From assembly GCA_045576675.1 (NCBI GenBank), contig JAZNGX010000078.1:1-20127 (forward strand): a stretch of DNA of 20,127 bases. The letters are read 5' to 3'. Shown here piece after piece: positions 1 to 7,661 of the stretch (the stretch's first letter is position 1; each line of letters begins with the position of its first letter). The notes beneath the pieces were generated by a model. It searched no databases. It was not told the origin of the DNA and worked only from the letters and a program-made list of their open reading frames with translations. The DNA comes from JAZNGX01 sp045576675 (GTDB taxonomy: Bacteria; Bacillota; Clostridia; Monoglobales; Firm-18). The position numbers were made by a program, and so were the translations under genes.

Positions 1-1
1 T

Positions 2-124
2 TTAAAGACAAGCTTTGGAGAAACAGAAATCAAAGTTCCCAGAGACCGTGAAGGAGAATTTGAACCACAGCTCGTAAAGAAAAACAAAACAACCCTTATT
101 GGGGAAATACCCCCCCTTTTTTAG
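2..124 (+). pseudogene. IS256-family transposase fragment (truncated at both visible ends)
   Basis: Reading in frame from base 2 gives 40 codons to a TAG at 122-124. The first ~32 residues match the N-terminal region of IS256-family (Transposase_mut) transposases, with the family hallmark PRDREGEFEPQLVKK at roughly residues 13-27. The part that should follow (an IEEKI...YAKGM-like segment) is missing. Similarity ends near base 97, where the reading runs into a G-run and C-run and stops. The DDE catalytic domain is absent. The fragment may continue to the left of the window, but here it can only be a remnant cut off on its 3' side. No terminal inverted repeat or target duplication was found beside it. 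Confidence 0.8.
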
Positions 125-203
125 TGGTGGTGCATGCCACCGGTTCAACCTGTGATTCTGATTTTATATATTAAACAGTTCGTCCAACGTGATGAGTAGT
201 TGA
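97..203. other. Junction region between IS remnant and alpha-galactosidase 3' end
   Basis: This non-coding stretch holds a GGGG (101-104) / CCCC hairpin followed by six T at 117-122, which resembles a weak plus-strand intrinsic terminator. It also holds a GGTGG/CCACC inverted repeat (about 126-141) with a TGCATG loop. Neither gives a T-tailed terminator for the leftward alpha-galactosidase gene, whose stop lies at 204-206. I see no gene here. Confidence 0.35.
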
Positions 204-2387
204 TTATATTTTTTTATATACTTCTACAGTACTATGGAAATTATTACGTGGTTCATAATTTAACCCGATAGTCATAAGAACATCGCCATCGTATTGTTCA
301 TTTGTATCAATATTCAGATATGTTGCATCGGGATCAAGGGCCTTGAATTTGATTTTATGGTACGGTGCGTGAACGGTACCCATTATGGTATAGATTGCCA
401 TAATAACAGTATTGCCGTCTTCTGATACAAATTCCCAGCTTACAATGTTATCGTCATATGGTGATTTGATTCTGTACATATCACCTTTGTGTATTACATC
501 TTCTAATTCGTGATATTTCTTTATCTGTTCCTTTACAATGTTGAGTTCTTCTTCAGTAAGTGATGAAAGATCTAATTCGTAACCAAACCTTCCAAACATT
601 GCAACATCGCCACGTAATTGTATGTTGGTTGTTCTTCCTGTCTGGTGGTTTGGAACAGCTGACACATGTGCCCCCATAAATGATACAGGGTAGCAAAGAC
701 TGGTACCGTGTTGAATATATAACCTCTCAATTGCATCTGTATCATCGCTTGTCCAGCATTGTGGCATATAGTACATCATTCCGCAGTCGAATCTGCCGCC
801 ACCACCCGCACAGCTTTCAAATAATACGTCAGGGAAACGACTTGTGATTTTTTCTAAAACATCATATAAACCAAGTATATATCTGTGGTAAACTTCACAT
901 TGCTGATTAGCAGGTAACAAAGCGGATCCAACCTCTGACATGTTTCTGTTGTAATCCCATTTAATGTATGAAATAGGTGCTGATTCTAAAATATCAGAAA
1001 TAGTTTTTATAATATAGTCACGAACATCTACACGTGATAAGTCAAGCAATAACTGACTTCTTGCTGTGTTCCTTTCGCGTCCTGTTACGTGCAGACACCA
1101 GTCAGGATGGAGTTTGTACAATTCGCTGTCAGGTGAAATCATTTCAGGTTCTAACCATAGTCCGAACTTAAGTCCCATTTCATTAATCTTTTTAGCAAGT
1201 CCGTCTATTCCGTTTGGCAGCTTGTTTTTGTTTACATACCAATCACCCAATGAGCATTTGTCGTTATTACGTTTGCCAAACCAACCGTCGTCCAGTACCA
1301 TAAGCTCAACGCCAACATCTTTAGCCTTTTTTGCAATGTTTAATATTTTTTCTTCATCAAAATCAAAATATGTAGCTTCCCAGTTGTTTATAAGTACGGG
1401 ACGTTTTGAATCGCGGTATTTACCTCTTGCAAGACGTGTGCGATATAGCTTGTGATATATTCTTGACATTTTGCCAATTCCACTGTCAGAGTAAACCATT
1501 ACGGCTTCGGGTGTAACAAATTTTTCAGATGGTTTTAAAAGCCATCCAAAATTCATAGGGTTGATTCCAATATATGCTCTTGCCATATTGTAGCTGTCTG
1601 TTTCTGTGCCTGCCGTAAAATTACCGCTGTATATAAGGTTAAATCCGTAAACATCACCACTATCTTCGTCGGAATTTTTTGACGCCAAAGCAAAAAACGG
1701 ATTGTGGTGATGACTGCTTGAACCACGTCTGCTTTCAATAGTTATATCACCGTTTATAAGAGGCGTTTTTTGGATGTGACGCTCTCTTGCCCATGCGCCA
1801 TGAAGATGTATAAAATCATAATTCATTTCGTGAAAGTCTATACTTAAGCTTAGTGCAGTGTTGATATTAATGTTTTCATTTCCATTATTTACAATTTCTG
1901 CGTGACGTGCGATAGCATCAAGCTCTGTAAAGGCAGTATAATAAAGGTTTACTTCAAGTCCTGTTAGCTCATCATGCATATTTATAATCAAGGTATCTGC
2001 TTCATTGTCATTTTCAGTGTAGGTTGCAGGTAGCCCATCAAGTTCAGGCTTGCCTTTGATTATTCTATGTGTTTTATATCGTAGCCTGGTGACTGTGCTG
2101 CCGTTTTCATAAGTGGCATGGAAAGCAGGGGTTCTTAAATCAGCACTGCCGAAACAGGGATATTCCTGTGGTAGTGTGTCAGTTGAACCTTTAAGCTCTT
2201 TAAGATCTTTTGTGGACATTGATCTGAAATTAAATGTGATTATATTATTTAGTGATTTTAATTTTTTGATTCTTTTACCATATGCAATATGGAGTAATAC
2301 TCCGTCATCTGCAAGTCCACAGAGGTAGCTTGTGTTCTTGGTTGTAATGTTAAATATTTTACTTTCATTATCAAATACGATTGGCAT
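204..2387 (-). CDS. Alpha-galactosidase, glycoside hydrolase family 36
   Basis: This 727-residue protein has the usual length of bacterial GH36 alpha-galactosidases, which release terminal alpha-1,6-linked galactose from melibiose, raffinose-type sugars or galactomannan side chains. Visible family motifs are W336-E337, LDDGWFGKR (365-373), KWDYNR (476-481), SCAGGGGRFD (525-534) and WTSDDTD (545-551). By family knowledge D478 is the nucleophile and D548 the acid/base; both fall at the numbering known for the Geobacillus enzymes. There is no signal peptide, so it is probably cytoplasmic and acts on imported sugar. The ATG is preceded by GAGGTG at a normal distance. It lies 31 bases downstream of the dehydrogenase gene in the same direction and is probably co-transcribed with it. 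It appears intact. Natural substrate is unknown. Confidence 0.96.
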   Translation of the reverse strand: MPIVFDNESKIFNITTKNTSYLCGLADDGVLLHIAYGKRIKKLKSLNNIITFNFRSMSTKDLKELKGSTDTLPQEYPCFGSADLRTPAFHATYENGSTVTRLRYKTHRIIKGKPELDGLPATYTENDNEADTLIINMHDELTGLEVNLYYTAFTELDAIARHAEIVNNGNENININTALSLSIDFHEMNYDFIHLHGAWARERHIQKTPLINGDITIESRRGSSSHHHNPFFALASKNSDEDSGDVYGFNLIYSGNFTAGTETDSYNMARAYIGINPMNFGWLLKPSEKFVTPEAVMVYSDSGIGKMSRIYHKLYRTRLARGKYRDSKRPVLINNWEATYFDFDEEKILNIAKKAKDVGVELMVLDDGWFGKRNNDKCSLGDWYVNKNKLPNGIDGLAKKINEMGLKFGLWLEPEMISPDSELYKLHPDWCLHVTGRERNTARSQLLLDLSRVDVRDYIIKTISDILESAPISYIKWDYNRNMSEVGSALLPANQQCEVYHRYILGLYDVLEKITSRFPDVLFESCAGGGGRFDCGMMYYMPQCWTSDDTDAIERLYIQHGTSLCYPVSFMGAHVSAVPNHQTGRTTNIQLRGDVAMFGRFGYELDLSSLTEEELNIVKEQIKKYHELEDVIHKGDMYRIKSPYDDNIVSWEFVSEDGNTVIMAIYTIMGTVHAPYHKIKFKALDPDATYLNIDTNEQYDGDVLMTIGLNYEPRNNFHSTVEVYKKI

Positions 2388-2418
2388 AAAAACACCTCAT
2401 TTCAAACAATATAAAGAG

Positions 2419-3426
2419 TTATTTTGATGACATTGAAAAAGCATTTTGCGCAAATATTTCACATTCAAGAGCCTGTCCGTTTGAGAAACGTGAAATATCG
2501 TTAATCAATTCGTCTGTAATCAGTCGTCTGAAATCCATAGTAGGCCCTGCAGTATGAGGCATAAGCATAACGTTATCCAATCCTCTGTACATATGATTTT
2601 CATCAAGAGGTTCTGAGGAATAAACATCAAGTACAGCAGAAAAACGGTTTTGTTTCAATAATTTTACTAAAGCTTCTTCGTCAACCACAGGTCCTCTTGC
2701 TGTGTTTACAAAAAGTGCCCCTTCTTTTATCTTGCTTAAAAGATTTTCATCTATCATATGATATGTATGTTCGTTTAATGCTGTTTGTACAGTGATAATA
2801 TCACTTTTTGAAAACAAGTCTTCTAATGAAACCTTTGTTATATTATATTCTTTTGCGATGTCGTCAGATAGGTTTCTTGAATAAACTAAAGTTTTTACGC
2901 CAAATGGTGCAAGAAGCTTTACAAGTACTTTGGAAATTGCACCAAAGCTTACGATACCTATTGTTTTACCAAACAGACCGTTGTTTACTATATCGGGATA
3001 TGATAAACCCATCCATTTGCCGTTTGCAAGATTGGTTGAAAAAAACGGTATTCTTCTTAGCGCAGCTAATATATATGCAACAACGCCTTCAGCCACAGAT
3101 ATAGCAAATAACTTGTTGCCGCTTATTACTTTAACCCCTTTTTCATAGAGTTCGGGAGATGCAACTGCAGCAACTGTACCACCAACGTGAACAAGTAATT
3201 TTAGTTTGTCTGCGTTTGAAATTACATCTTTGGTCAATCTTGTGCAACCCCACCCTGTAACAACAACATCTTTATCAATAAGCATATCATGCAATTCTTC
3301 CGGGGTGAATTGTTCGGTTTTATTATTCCATATGACTTCGCCTAATGCTTCAATTTTTTTGATTTCATTATCGGAGAAAAACGAATCACGTTGACTGCCG
3401 TCTGGAATTGCAACTAAAATTTTCAT
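2419..3426 (-). CDS. D-isomer-specific 2-hydroxyacid dehydrogenase-like oxidoreductase
   Basis: From the ATG at 3426 this is a 335-residue protein of the D-2-hydroxyacid dehydrogenase family (phosphoglycerate dehydrogenase-like), which interconverts 2-hydroxy and 2-oxo acids using NAD(P). The catalytic triad is visible: R244 in NTARGP, E272 in DVYSSEPL and H291 in MPHTAG. The Rossmann glycine motif is unusual: where GxGxxG is expected near residues 160-165 it reads SFGAIS. The following strand ends VYSRN without the usual acidic residue, which may mean NADP preference or altered cofactor use. The frame is open back to 3642, but that extension crosses a promoter and a structured leader, so I chose MKILVAIPDG as the start; MGIN at 3438 is an alternative. 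It is the first gene of the leftward operon with alpha-galactosidase. Its substrate is not evident; a role in serine synthesis is not supported. Confidence 0.85.
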   Translation of the reverse strand: MKILVAIPDGSQRDSFFSDNEIKKIEALGEVIWNNKTEQFTPEELHDMLIDKDVVVTGWGCTRLTKDVISNADKLKLLVHVGGTVAAVASPELYEKGVKVISGNKLFAISVAEGVVAYILAALRRIPFFSTNLANGKWMGLSYPDIVNNGLFGKTIGIVSFGAISKVLVKLLAPFGVKTLVYSRNLSDDIAKEYNITKVSLEDLFSKSDIITVQTALNEHTYHMIDENLLSKIKEGALFVNTARGPVVDEEALVKLLKQNRFSAVLDVYSSEPLDENHMYRGLDNVMLMPHTAGPTMDFRRLITDELINDISRFSNGQALECEIFAQNAFSMSSK

Positions 3427-3607
3427 ATTAATTCCCATAGCCTTTCTGCCCACAAAAATATACACGCTTTTTATCGTGGGCAGATAAGGCGTTTGATGGA
3501 AATTATGCACATGCCGTTTCGTGCAGTTAAGGCACGAAAAATTCAGCGGTGCAACACATTCCGGCGGAGGCTTAACGTGATTTTTTACGTTATATCCCTC
3601 CGTTTTT
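3427..3607 (-). promoter_or_regulatory. Structured 5' leader RNA of the dehydrogenase/alpha-galactosidase operon
   Basis: On the minus strand, three strong hairpins lie between the predicted transcript start (~3607) and the start codon. The first pairs CGGAGG+TAACGT with ACGTTA+CCTCCG (3565-3602). The second pairs TTTCGTGC with GCACGAAA around a 7-base loop (3517-3539), and flanking TGCA and CCG segments can extend it. The third pairs 14 positions with a single bulge (3440-3490; arms contain GCCTT..CTGCCCAC and GTGGGCAG..AAGGC) and ends just before the GGGA ribosome site. I do not recognise a known riboswitch, T-box or other named motif. On the plus strand the first hairpin is followed by five T and would look like an intrinsic terminator. 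Confidence 0.6.
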
Positions 3608-3613
3608 ATGTTT

Positions 3614-3642
3614 ATTCTAACATTTAAATATGATATAGTCAA
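3614..3642 (-). promoter_or_regulatory. Sigma-A-type promoter for the leftward operon
   Basis: On the minus strand, TTGACT (3642-3637) is separated by exactly 17 bases from TAGAAT (3619-3614). This is close to the housekeeping consensus and predicts a transcript start near 3607, just before the first leader hairpin. Confidence 0.75.
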
Positions 3643-3696
3643 TTAACCAAATGTATTCTTGCTAATACAAACAGTATAAAAACTGAGTAAATACAT

Positions 3697-3759
3697 ATTG
3701 TACAAAATAATAGTCATTGTACAAAATGCAAGTTTGTAAAATGAGCTATTATACAAAAT
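3697..3759. repeat. Four ATTGTACAAAAT-like repeats, candidate operators
   Basis: Two identical 12-mers ATTGTACAAAAT lie at 3697-3708 and 3716-3727. Degenerate copies lie at 3731-3742 (AGTTTGTAAAAT) and 3748-3759 (ATTATACAAAAT). Start-to-start spacing is 19, 15 and 17 bases. The core TTGTACAA is a perfect palindrome, as expected for a dimeric repressor or activator site. The array sits between the divergent promoters, immediately upstream of the candidate rightward -35 box. The regulator is not in the window. Confidence 0.5.
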
Positions 3760-3764
3760 TGTTA

Positions 3765-3793
3765 TTGCTTATTTAAATACAATATTTTAATAT
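3765..3793 (+). promoter_or_regulatory. Candidate promoter of the rightward polysaccharide operon
   Basis: TTGCTT (3765-3770), a 17-base spacer and TAATAT (3788-3793) fit a sigma-A promoter and would start transcription near 3800, 30 bases before the first start codon. The region is very AT-rich, so other pairs (for example TTGTTA at 3759) are possible. Confidence 0.45.
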
Positions 3794-3829
3794 GTAAATG
3801 TAATATTAATGTTTAAAGGAGTTTATATT

Positions 3830-6800
3830 ATGGCTCATAAAAAGAACTTGGTTAATAAAATGATTATTGTTTCGCTGTTGTGCAGCCTTAGTATTGGTTG
3901 GTGTACAAACTGTTACAGTGAAGAACTAGATGAACCGGAAATAAATCAAACTGTTATAGATGGAAAGATTGATCTTGGAACGGACGAAGTTGATGCCGAC
4001 ATAGAAAATGCCGACAAAAATTTGGTTTTGTATCAACCATTTGATTCAAGGACCTCAGTGTCGCAATGGTCGGATGATTCGAGCGTTACAATTAAAAATT
4101 TGTCTGATAATTCAATTATTTCTAATTATGCTAACATTACAGCTGACAAAAAGATTACATATCAGCTTCAGCATGAAAAAAAGAGTCGCTATTCTGCTGT
4201 AAGTTTTGATTTGATTTTAAATAAAATGCCGTTGGTATTTTCGATAGATTTTTTAGGTGAGGACGAAAACCAGACACTTACTACTCTTGAAATTAAAAAT
4301 GGTATGTTAAGTGTATCGGGAAATGAACAAAATGTTCTTTTGAAAATTGATCAAAATGTATGGTACAGAATTTCAATGGCTTTTGATAAAAGCAAAGGGA
4401 GTTTTGATATATATATATCTGGTAATAGGTACACTGAAGTTTTTAAATGTAAAAAAGATACTGTATCAGCAATTAAGTTTGGCACTGATGGAGAAGAGTT
4501 TGATATAGGTGTTGATAATATTTATCTTTATTCGTCAGATGATGCAGAGAGTATCAATGATTCTTTGAAAACAAAAGCACGAAATGAAAATCTTGACCCT
4601 AATCATGAGGATGCAAAATTTTCAGACCTTATACTCGATGTGCCAACATATCTGGATAACTACTCCGAGAAGCCAGATTCACACAAAAAATATGTAGATT
4701 CGTATGATACTTTTATAAATGCAATGGAAACAGCCGTTCCGGGAGATGTGATTGTCTTTAAAAACGGAGTGTACGAAAACTTTAATACTACATATGATGC
4801 AAATGGAATATTGCGTTCTGTTATAACAGAAATTAAAACTATAGGCAGTGAAACTGCTCCTGTTATAATCAGAGCCGAAACGCCCGGTAAGGTTATATTT
4901 AAAGGGTTCAGTCAGTTTATGTTAAAAGGCGAATATACCATTTTTAAAGATTTTGTCTTTGAAGATGTCAAACTTAATGAAGGCGTGGCAAGCAATCGTG
5001 ACATATTGACTTTAAGCGGTGCAAAATATTGCAGGGTAACAGGCTGTGCTTTTATTAATTGCGGAAGAACAGACAGTCCAATGTCGAGGATAATTGTTGC
5101 GTTAGGTGGTACAAAATATTCACGTATTGACCATAACCTTATTGATAATCCGCTTTCCATGAGTATTGTTATTGATACACAAAAAGAGTTTTGCAATGTA
5201 GTAGATTATAATCATATAAAAAATGTAAAAAAAGTTGTTGATGTTCACAACACAGAAAATAATAATGGTATGGAGCCTATACAGATTGGTGCTCATTCTA
5301 CTGAGGGCATAAGCTTAAATACATTTATTGAACACAATTTGTTTGAAGATATTGTTGGCGATCAGGCTGAAATTATTTCAAATAAGGGACCCGGTAACAT
5401 ATATCGCAACAATACATTTATTAATTGTGATTCAGGCATAACAAACAGAGGATATGATGGCTGTATATATGAGGGTAATTTTGTAGTAAATCAGACAAAA
5501 GGACTAAGAATATATGGAAAGAACCATAGAATAACAAATAATTATTTTTATGGTGTAGATCGCGTGGCAATAGAGCTTGGTGCAGGATCTTTTGCATATT
5601 CAGTTCCTAATAACTGCATTATCTCCAACAATACGGTTTTATATCCGGGAATATCAGCTTTTACTGTTGCGAATGATTACAGCTTTTCACTAGGGCGTTT
5701 AACCGGAGACCCGCTTGGAACATTGTATCCTATTGATGGTAAGATTACAAATAATGTTTTTGTTACAGCTGGAGAAAGTCCGGCAGTGGTTGATAATACT
5801 CTTTCAAACAAATATGAAAATAATATATATGATATAAGGGGCATTACACAGTTGGGTAATCCTCCTGAAAATGCTACTTTATATACATTTGAAACAAAAA
5901 CTATGTCCACAGACAACAAAATTGTTAGAATGGATAAGGATAAGCAAATGCTTGTGGATAAAGGAAGCTTTGTGACCGGGATGAAGCTTGATAAAGACAT
6001 TGAAGGACGCGTGCGTTATTCACAGCCTGATATAGGAGCATTTGAGTTCAATGACACCGACACAGTACATAAGTTTTTGACAAAATATGATGTGGGTCCG
6101 GAATGGAAAACAGGTTTGCTTGAAAATGAAATTCCAACACTTACTGAAACATTTGATAATTCAGTTGTTTTAAAGCTTAACTCATACAGAGGTTTAATTG
6201 ACGGCTTAGGTACCAACTTAGACCAGCTTAATCCAAAAACCTGTGCCCCTTATGAGGAAGAAGGAACAATATATCTGCCATTAAGATTTGTTTCGGAAAG
6301 TCTTGGCGCAACGGTTTTGTGGAGCGAAGGCGGAACTAATATTAAATATAATGATGTTACGGCGGTTGTAAATGATTGGAGCGATGTTGTAACTGTAAAT
6401 GGAACAGAAATTAAACTTAAAAATATCGTAACGCAACGTGAAAACAGAATGTATGTGCCTGTTGATTTTATAGAAAGCGTATTAAATAAACCTGTTCAAC
6501 TTATTTCTGACAGAAGCTTAATAATAATAGGAAGAACCGATATATCATTCCAGCCTGAAACAGATTGGGGTGCATATCTGATAAAAAAGATGAATTCTCA
6601 GCTTAAAGTAATAAAAACCGAAGCACCACCGTCTGAAACAACTCAAAACGAAACACCTCAGTATATTGAGGGGACGAACACATCAGAGGTTGTAAAACGT
6701 ATTCAGGTTTATACTAACGGTGAATATTCAGATAAGCAGTTTTATGCACAACAAAAACTTGCAGTAGGCAGCAAGCTATACAGCGATGCAGCATTTACTT

Positions 6801-7645
6801 ATAAGGAAATTCCTGATGAACTATTGGGTGCTGATTTTATTCAAACCAGAAATGACTTTATTAAGAAGGATGAATACAGAGATTTAGATGCCATGACAAT
6901 GTTTGAAACACACGAAAATGTATGTGTTTATCTTGGTTTTGCAGGTGAAGCACCGGAGTGGGCTGCAAGAGAAGGGTACGTTAATACCGATATGACTTTA
7001 AAGGCAGATTGTGACGGGGAAGAAGTCACATACACGGTTTATAAAAAGAGCTATCCGCTGCTTAACGGAAAAGATACCAAATGGATTGAACTTGGCGGAA
7101 ATGGTGAACTTTTATATGCTTACACTGTTGCAATAAAGTCAATTGTTAAAAAGAAAAGCGAGCAGGTTGAGGTCAGCAATATAGTGGTTCATTTTAATGG
7201 TGAGTATAAAACTGACTATTATGTTGCAAAAAATGATTTGCAAAATGATAAGCTTGTGTATCTTGACAGGGGTGCTGTTACATATGCAAATTTGTCAGAC
7301 AAACTAAAGGGTAATACATATATTATGACAAATAATAGTGACAAAAATGATTTAACCCAGGCTAATGCTGCTGATTATTTTACATTTGATGTTGACAGAA
7401 GTGTTTCTGTTTATGTTATATGGCATAGCGGTGACGTACCTGTGTGGTTGGGCGAAAAAGGGTTTGTTCAGTCGTATCTGACGGCTTTCAGGAGTGAAAG
7501 TGGTGTAGTGAAAAAAGGTCAGGTATATCAAAAGGATTATATACTTTATAATAATGAAGAAAAACAAACAATAACACTTGGCGGACTTGGAACACGATGC
7601 AATGCTGTTTATACAGTAGTTATTCTTCCCGGACCGGATTATTAA
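3830..7645 (+). CDS. Multidomain secreted PL6-family polysaccharide lyase
   Basis: This protein of about 1271 residues begins with a signal peptide (about 1-33). A LamG-like beta-sandwich follows (about 64-240), then a right-handed beta-helix of polysaccharide lyase family 6 (about 290-740), the chondroitinase B / alginate lyase family that cleaves uronic-acid glycans by beta-elimination. The family core GMEPIQIG...AEIISNKGPGN...ITNRG is present. K519 and R540 fit the catalytic Lys/Arg pair with the expected 21-residue spacing. E514 fits one calcium ligand, but Q512 replaces the other glutamate. A copper-amine-oxidase-N-like domain (about 785-905), a Pro/Thr-rich linker and two copies of a ~150-residue module complete the chain. 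AAAGGAG sits 8 bases before the ATG at 3830, so an in-frame ATG at 3809 is unlikely. It is the first gene of the operon. Exact substrate is unresolved. Confidence 0.9.
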   Translation: MAHKKNLVNKMIIVSLLCSLSIGWCTNCYSEELDEPEINQTVIDGKIDLGTDEVDADIENADKNLVLYQPFDSRTSVSQWSDDSSVTIKNLSDNSIISNYANITADKKITYQLQHEKKSRYSAVSFDLILNKMPLVFSIDFLGEDENQTLTTLEIKNGMLSVSGNEQNVLLKIDQNVWYRISMAFDKSKGSFDIYISGNRYTEVFKCKKDTVSAIKFGTDGEEFDIGVDNIYLYSSDDAESINDSLKTKARNENLDPNHEDAKFSDLILDVPTYLDNYSEKPDSHKKYVDSYDTFINAMETAVPGDVIVFKNGVYENFNTTYDANGILRSVITEIKTIGSETAPVIIRAETPGKVIFKGFSQFMLKGEYTIFKDFVFEDVKLNEGVASNRDILTLSGAKYCRVTGCAFINCGRTDSPMSRIIVALGGTKYSRIDHNLIDNPLSMSIVIDTQKEFCNVVDYNHIKNVKKVVDVHNTENNNGMEPIQIGAHSTEGISLNTFIEHNLFEDIVGDQAEIISNKGPGNIYRNNTFINCDSGITNRGYDGCIYEGNFVVNQTKGLRIYGKNHRITNNYFYGVDRVAIELGAGSFAYSVPNNCIISNNTVLYPGISAFTVANDYSFSLGRLTGDPLGTLYPIDGKITNNVFVTAGESPAVVDNTLSNKYENNIYDIRGITQLGNPPENATLYTFETKTMSTDNKIVRMDKDKQMLVDKGSFVTGMKLDKDIEGRVRYSQPDIGAFEFNDTDTVHKFLTKYDVGPEWKTGLLENEIPTLTETFDNSVVLKLNSYRGLIDGLGTNLDQLNPKTCAPYEEEGTIYLPLRFVSESLGATVLWSEGGTNIKYNDVTAVVNDWSDVVTVNGTEIKLKNIVTQRENRMYVPVDFIESVLNKPVQLISDRSLIIIGRTDISFQPETDWGAYLIKKMNSQLKVIKTEAPPSETTQNETPQYIEGTNTSEVVKRIQVYTNGEYSDKQFYAQQKLAVGSKLYSDAAFTYKEIPDELLGADFIQTRNDFIKKDEYRDLDAMTMFETHENVCVYLGFAGEAPEWAAREGYVNTDMTLKADCDGEEVTYTVYKKSYPLLNGKDTKWIELGGNGELLYAYTVAIKSIVKKKSEQVEVSNIVVHFNGEYKTDYYVAKNDLQNDKLVYLDRGAVTYANLSDKLKGNTYIMTNNSDKNDLTQANAADYFTFDVDRSVSVYVIWHSGDVPVWLGEKGFVQSYLTAFRSESGVVKKGQVYQKDYILYNNEEKQTITLGGLGTRCNAVYTVVILPGPDY
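6689..7135 (+). repeat. Shared ~150-residue module, copy 1 (lyase)
   Basis: This protein-level repeat is the most diverged of four. Recognisable anchors are NGEYSD near the start, LGADFIQTRND, VCVYLGF, VYKKSY and ELGGNG near the end. Modules of this look are often seen at the C-ends of secreted carbohydrate-active enzymes, but I cannot name the family. Confidence 0.75.
7169..7627 (+). repeat. Shared ~150-residue module, copy 2 (lyase C-terminus)
   Basis: The anchors are NGEYKTDYY, KGNTYIMTNNSDK, FDVDRSVSVYVIWHSG, VYQKDY and ITLGGLG. It is closer to copy 3 in the next gene (the same IWHSG/LWHGG and LGGLG elements) than to copy 1 beside it. It ends eight codons before the lyase stop. Confidence 0.8.
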
Positions 7646-7661
7646 AATGGAGGTACTTGTT

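Noticed and set aside
126..141. GGTGG/CCACC inverted repeat as terminator of the alpha-galactosidase gene
   Set aside because: On the minus strand it is followed by A and G runs, not a T-run, so it does not form an intrinsic terminator in that direction.
1066..1455. A 129-codon plus-strand open frame inside the alpha-galactosidase gene
   Set aside because: It is an antisense shadow of a strongly conserved catalytic region; it shows no family motif and no convincing ribosome site.
3697..3759. CRISPR array
   Set aside because: The repeats are only 12 bases, degenerate, and spaced irregularly by 3-7 bases; there are no spacers and no cas genes.
3809..3829. Upstream ATG start for the first lyase (MFKGVYI extension)
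   Set aside because: The AAAGGAG ribosome site lies inside this extension and is ideally spaced for the ATG at 3830, which begins a normal signal peptide.
7647..7661. ATG start for the first SLH protein
   Set aside because: It overlaps the GGAGG ribosome site that serves the TTG at 7662; the TTG start gives a cleaner signal peptide (Lys-Arg then hydrophobic).
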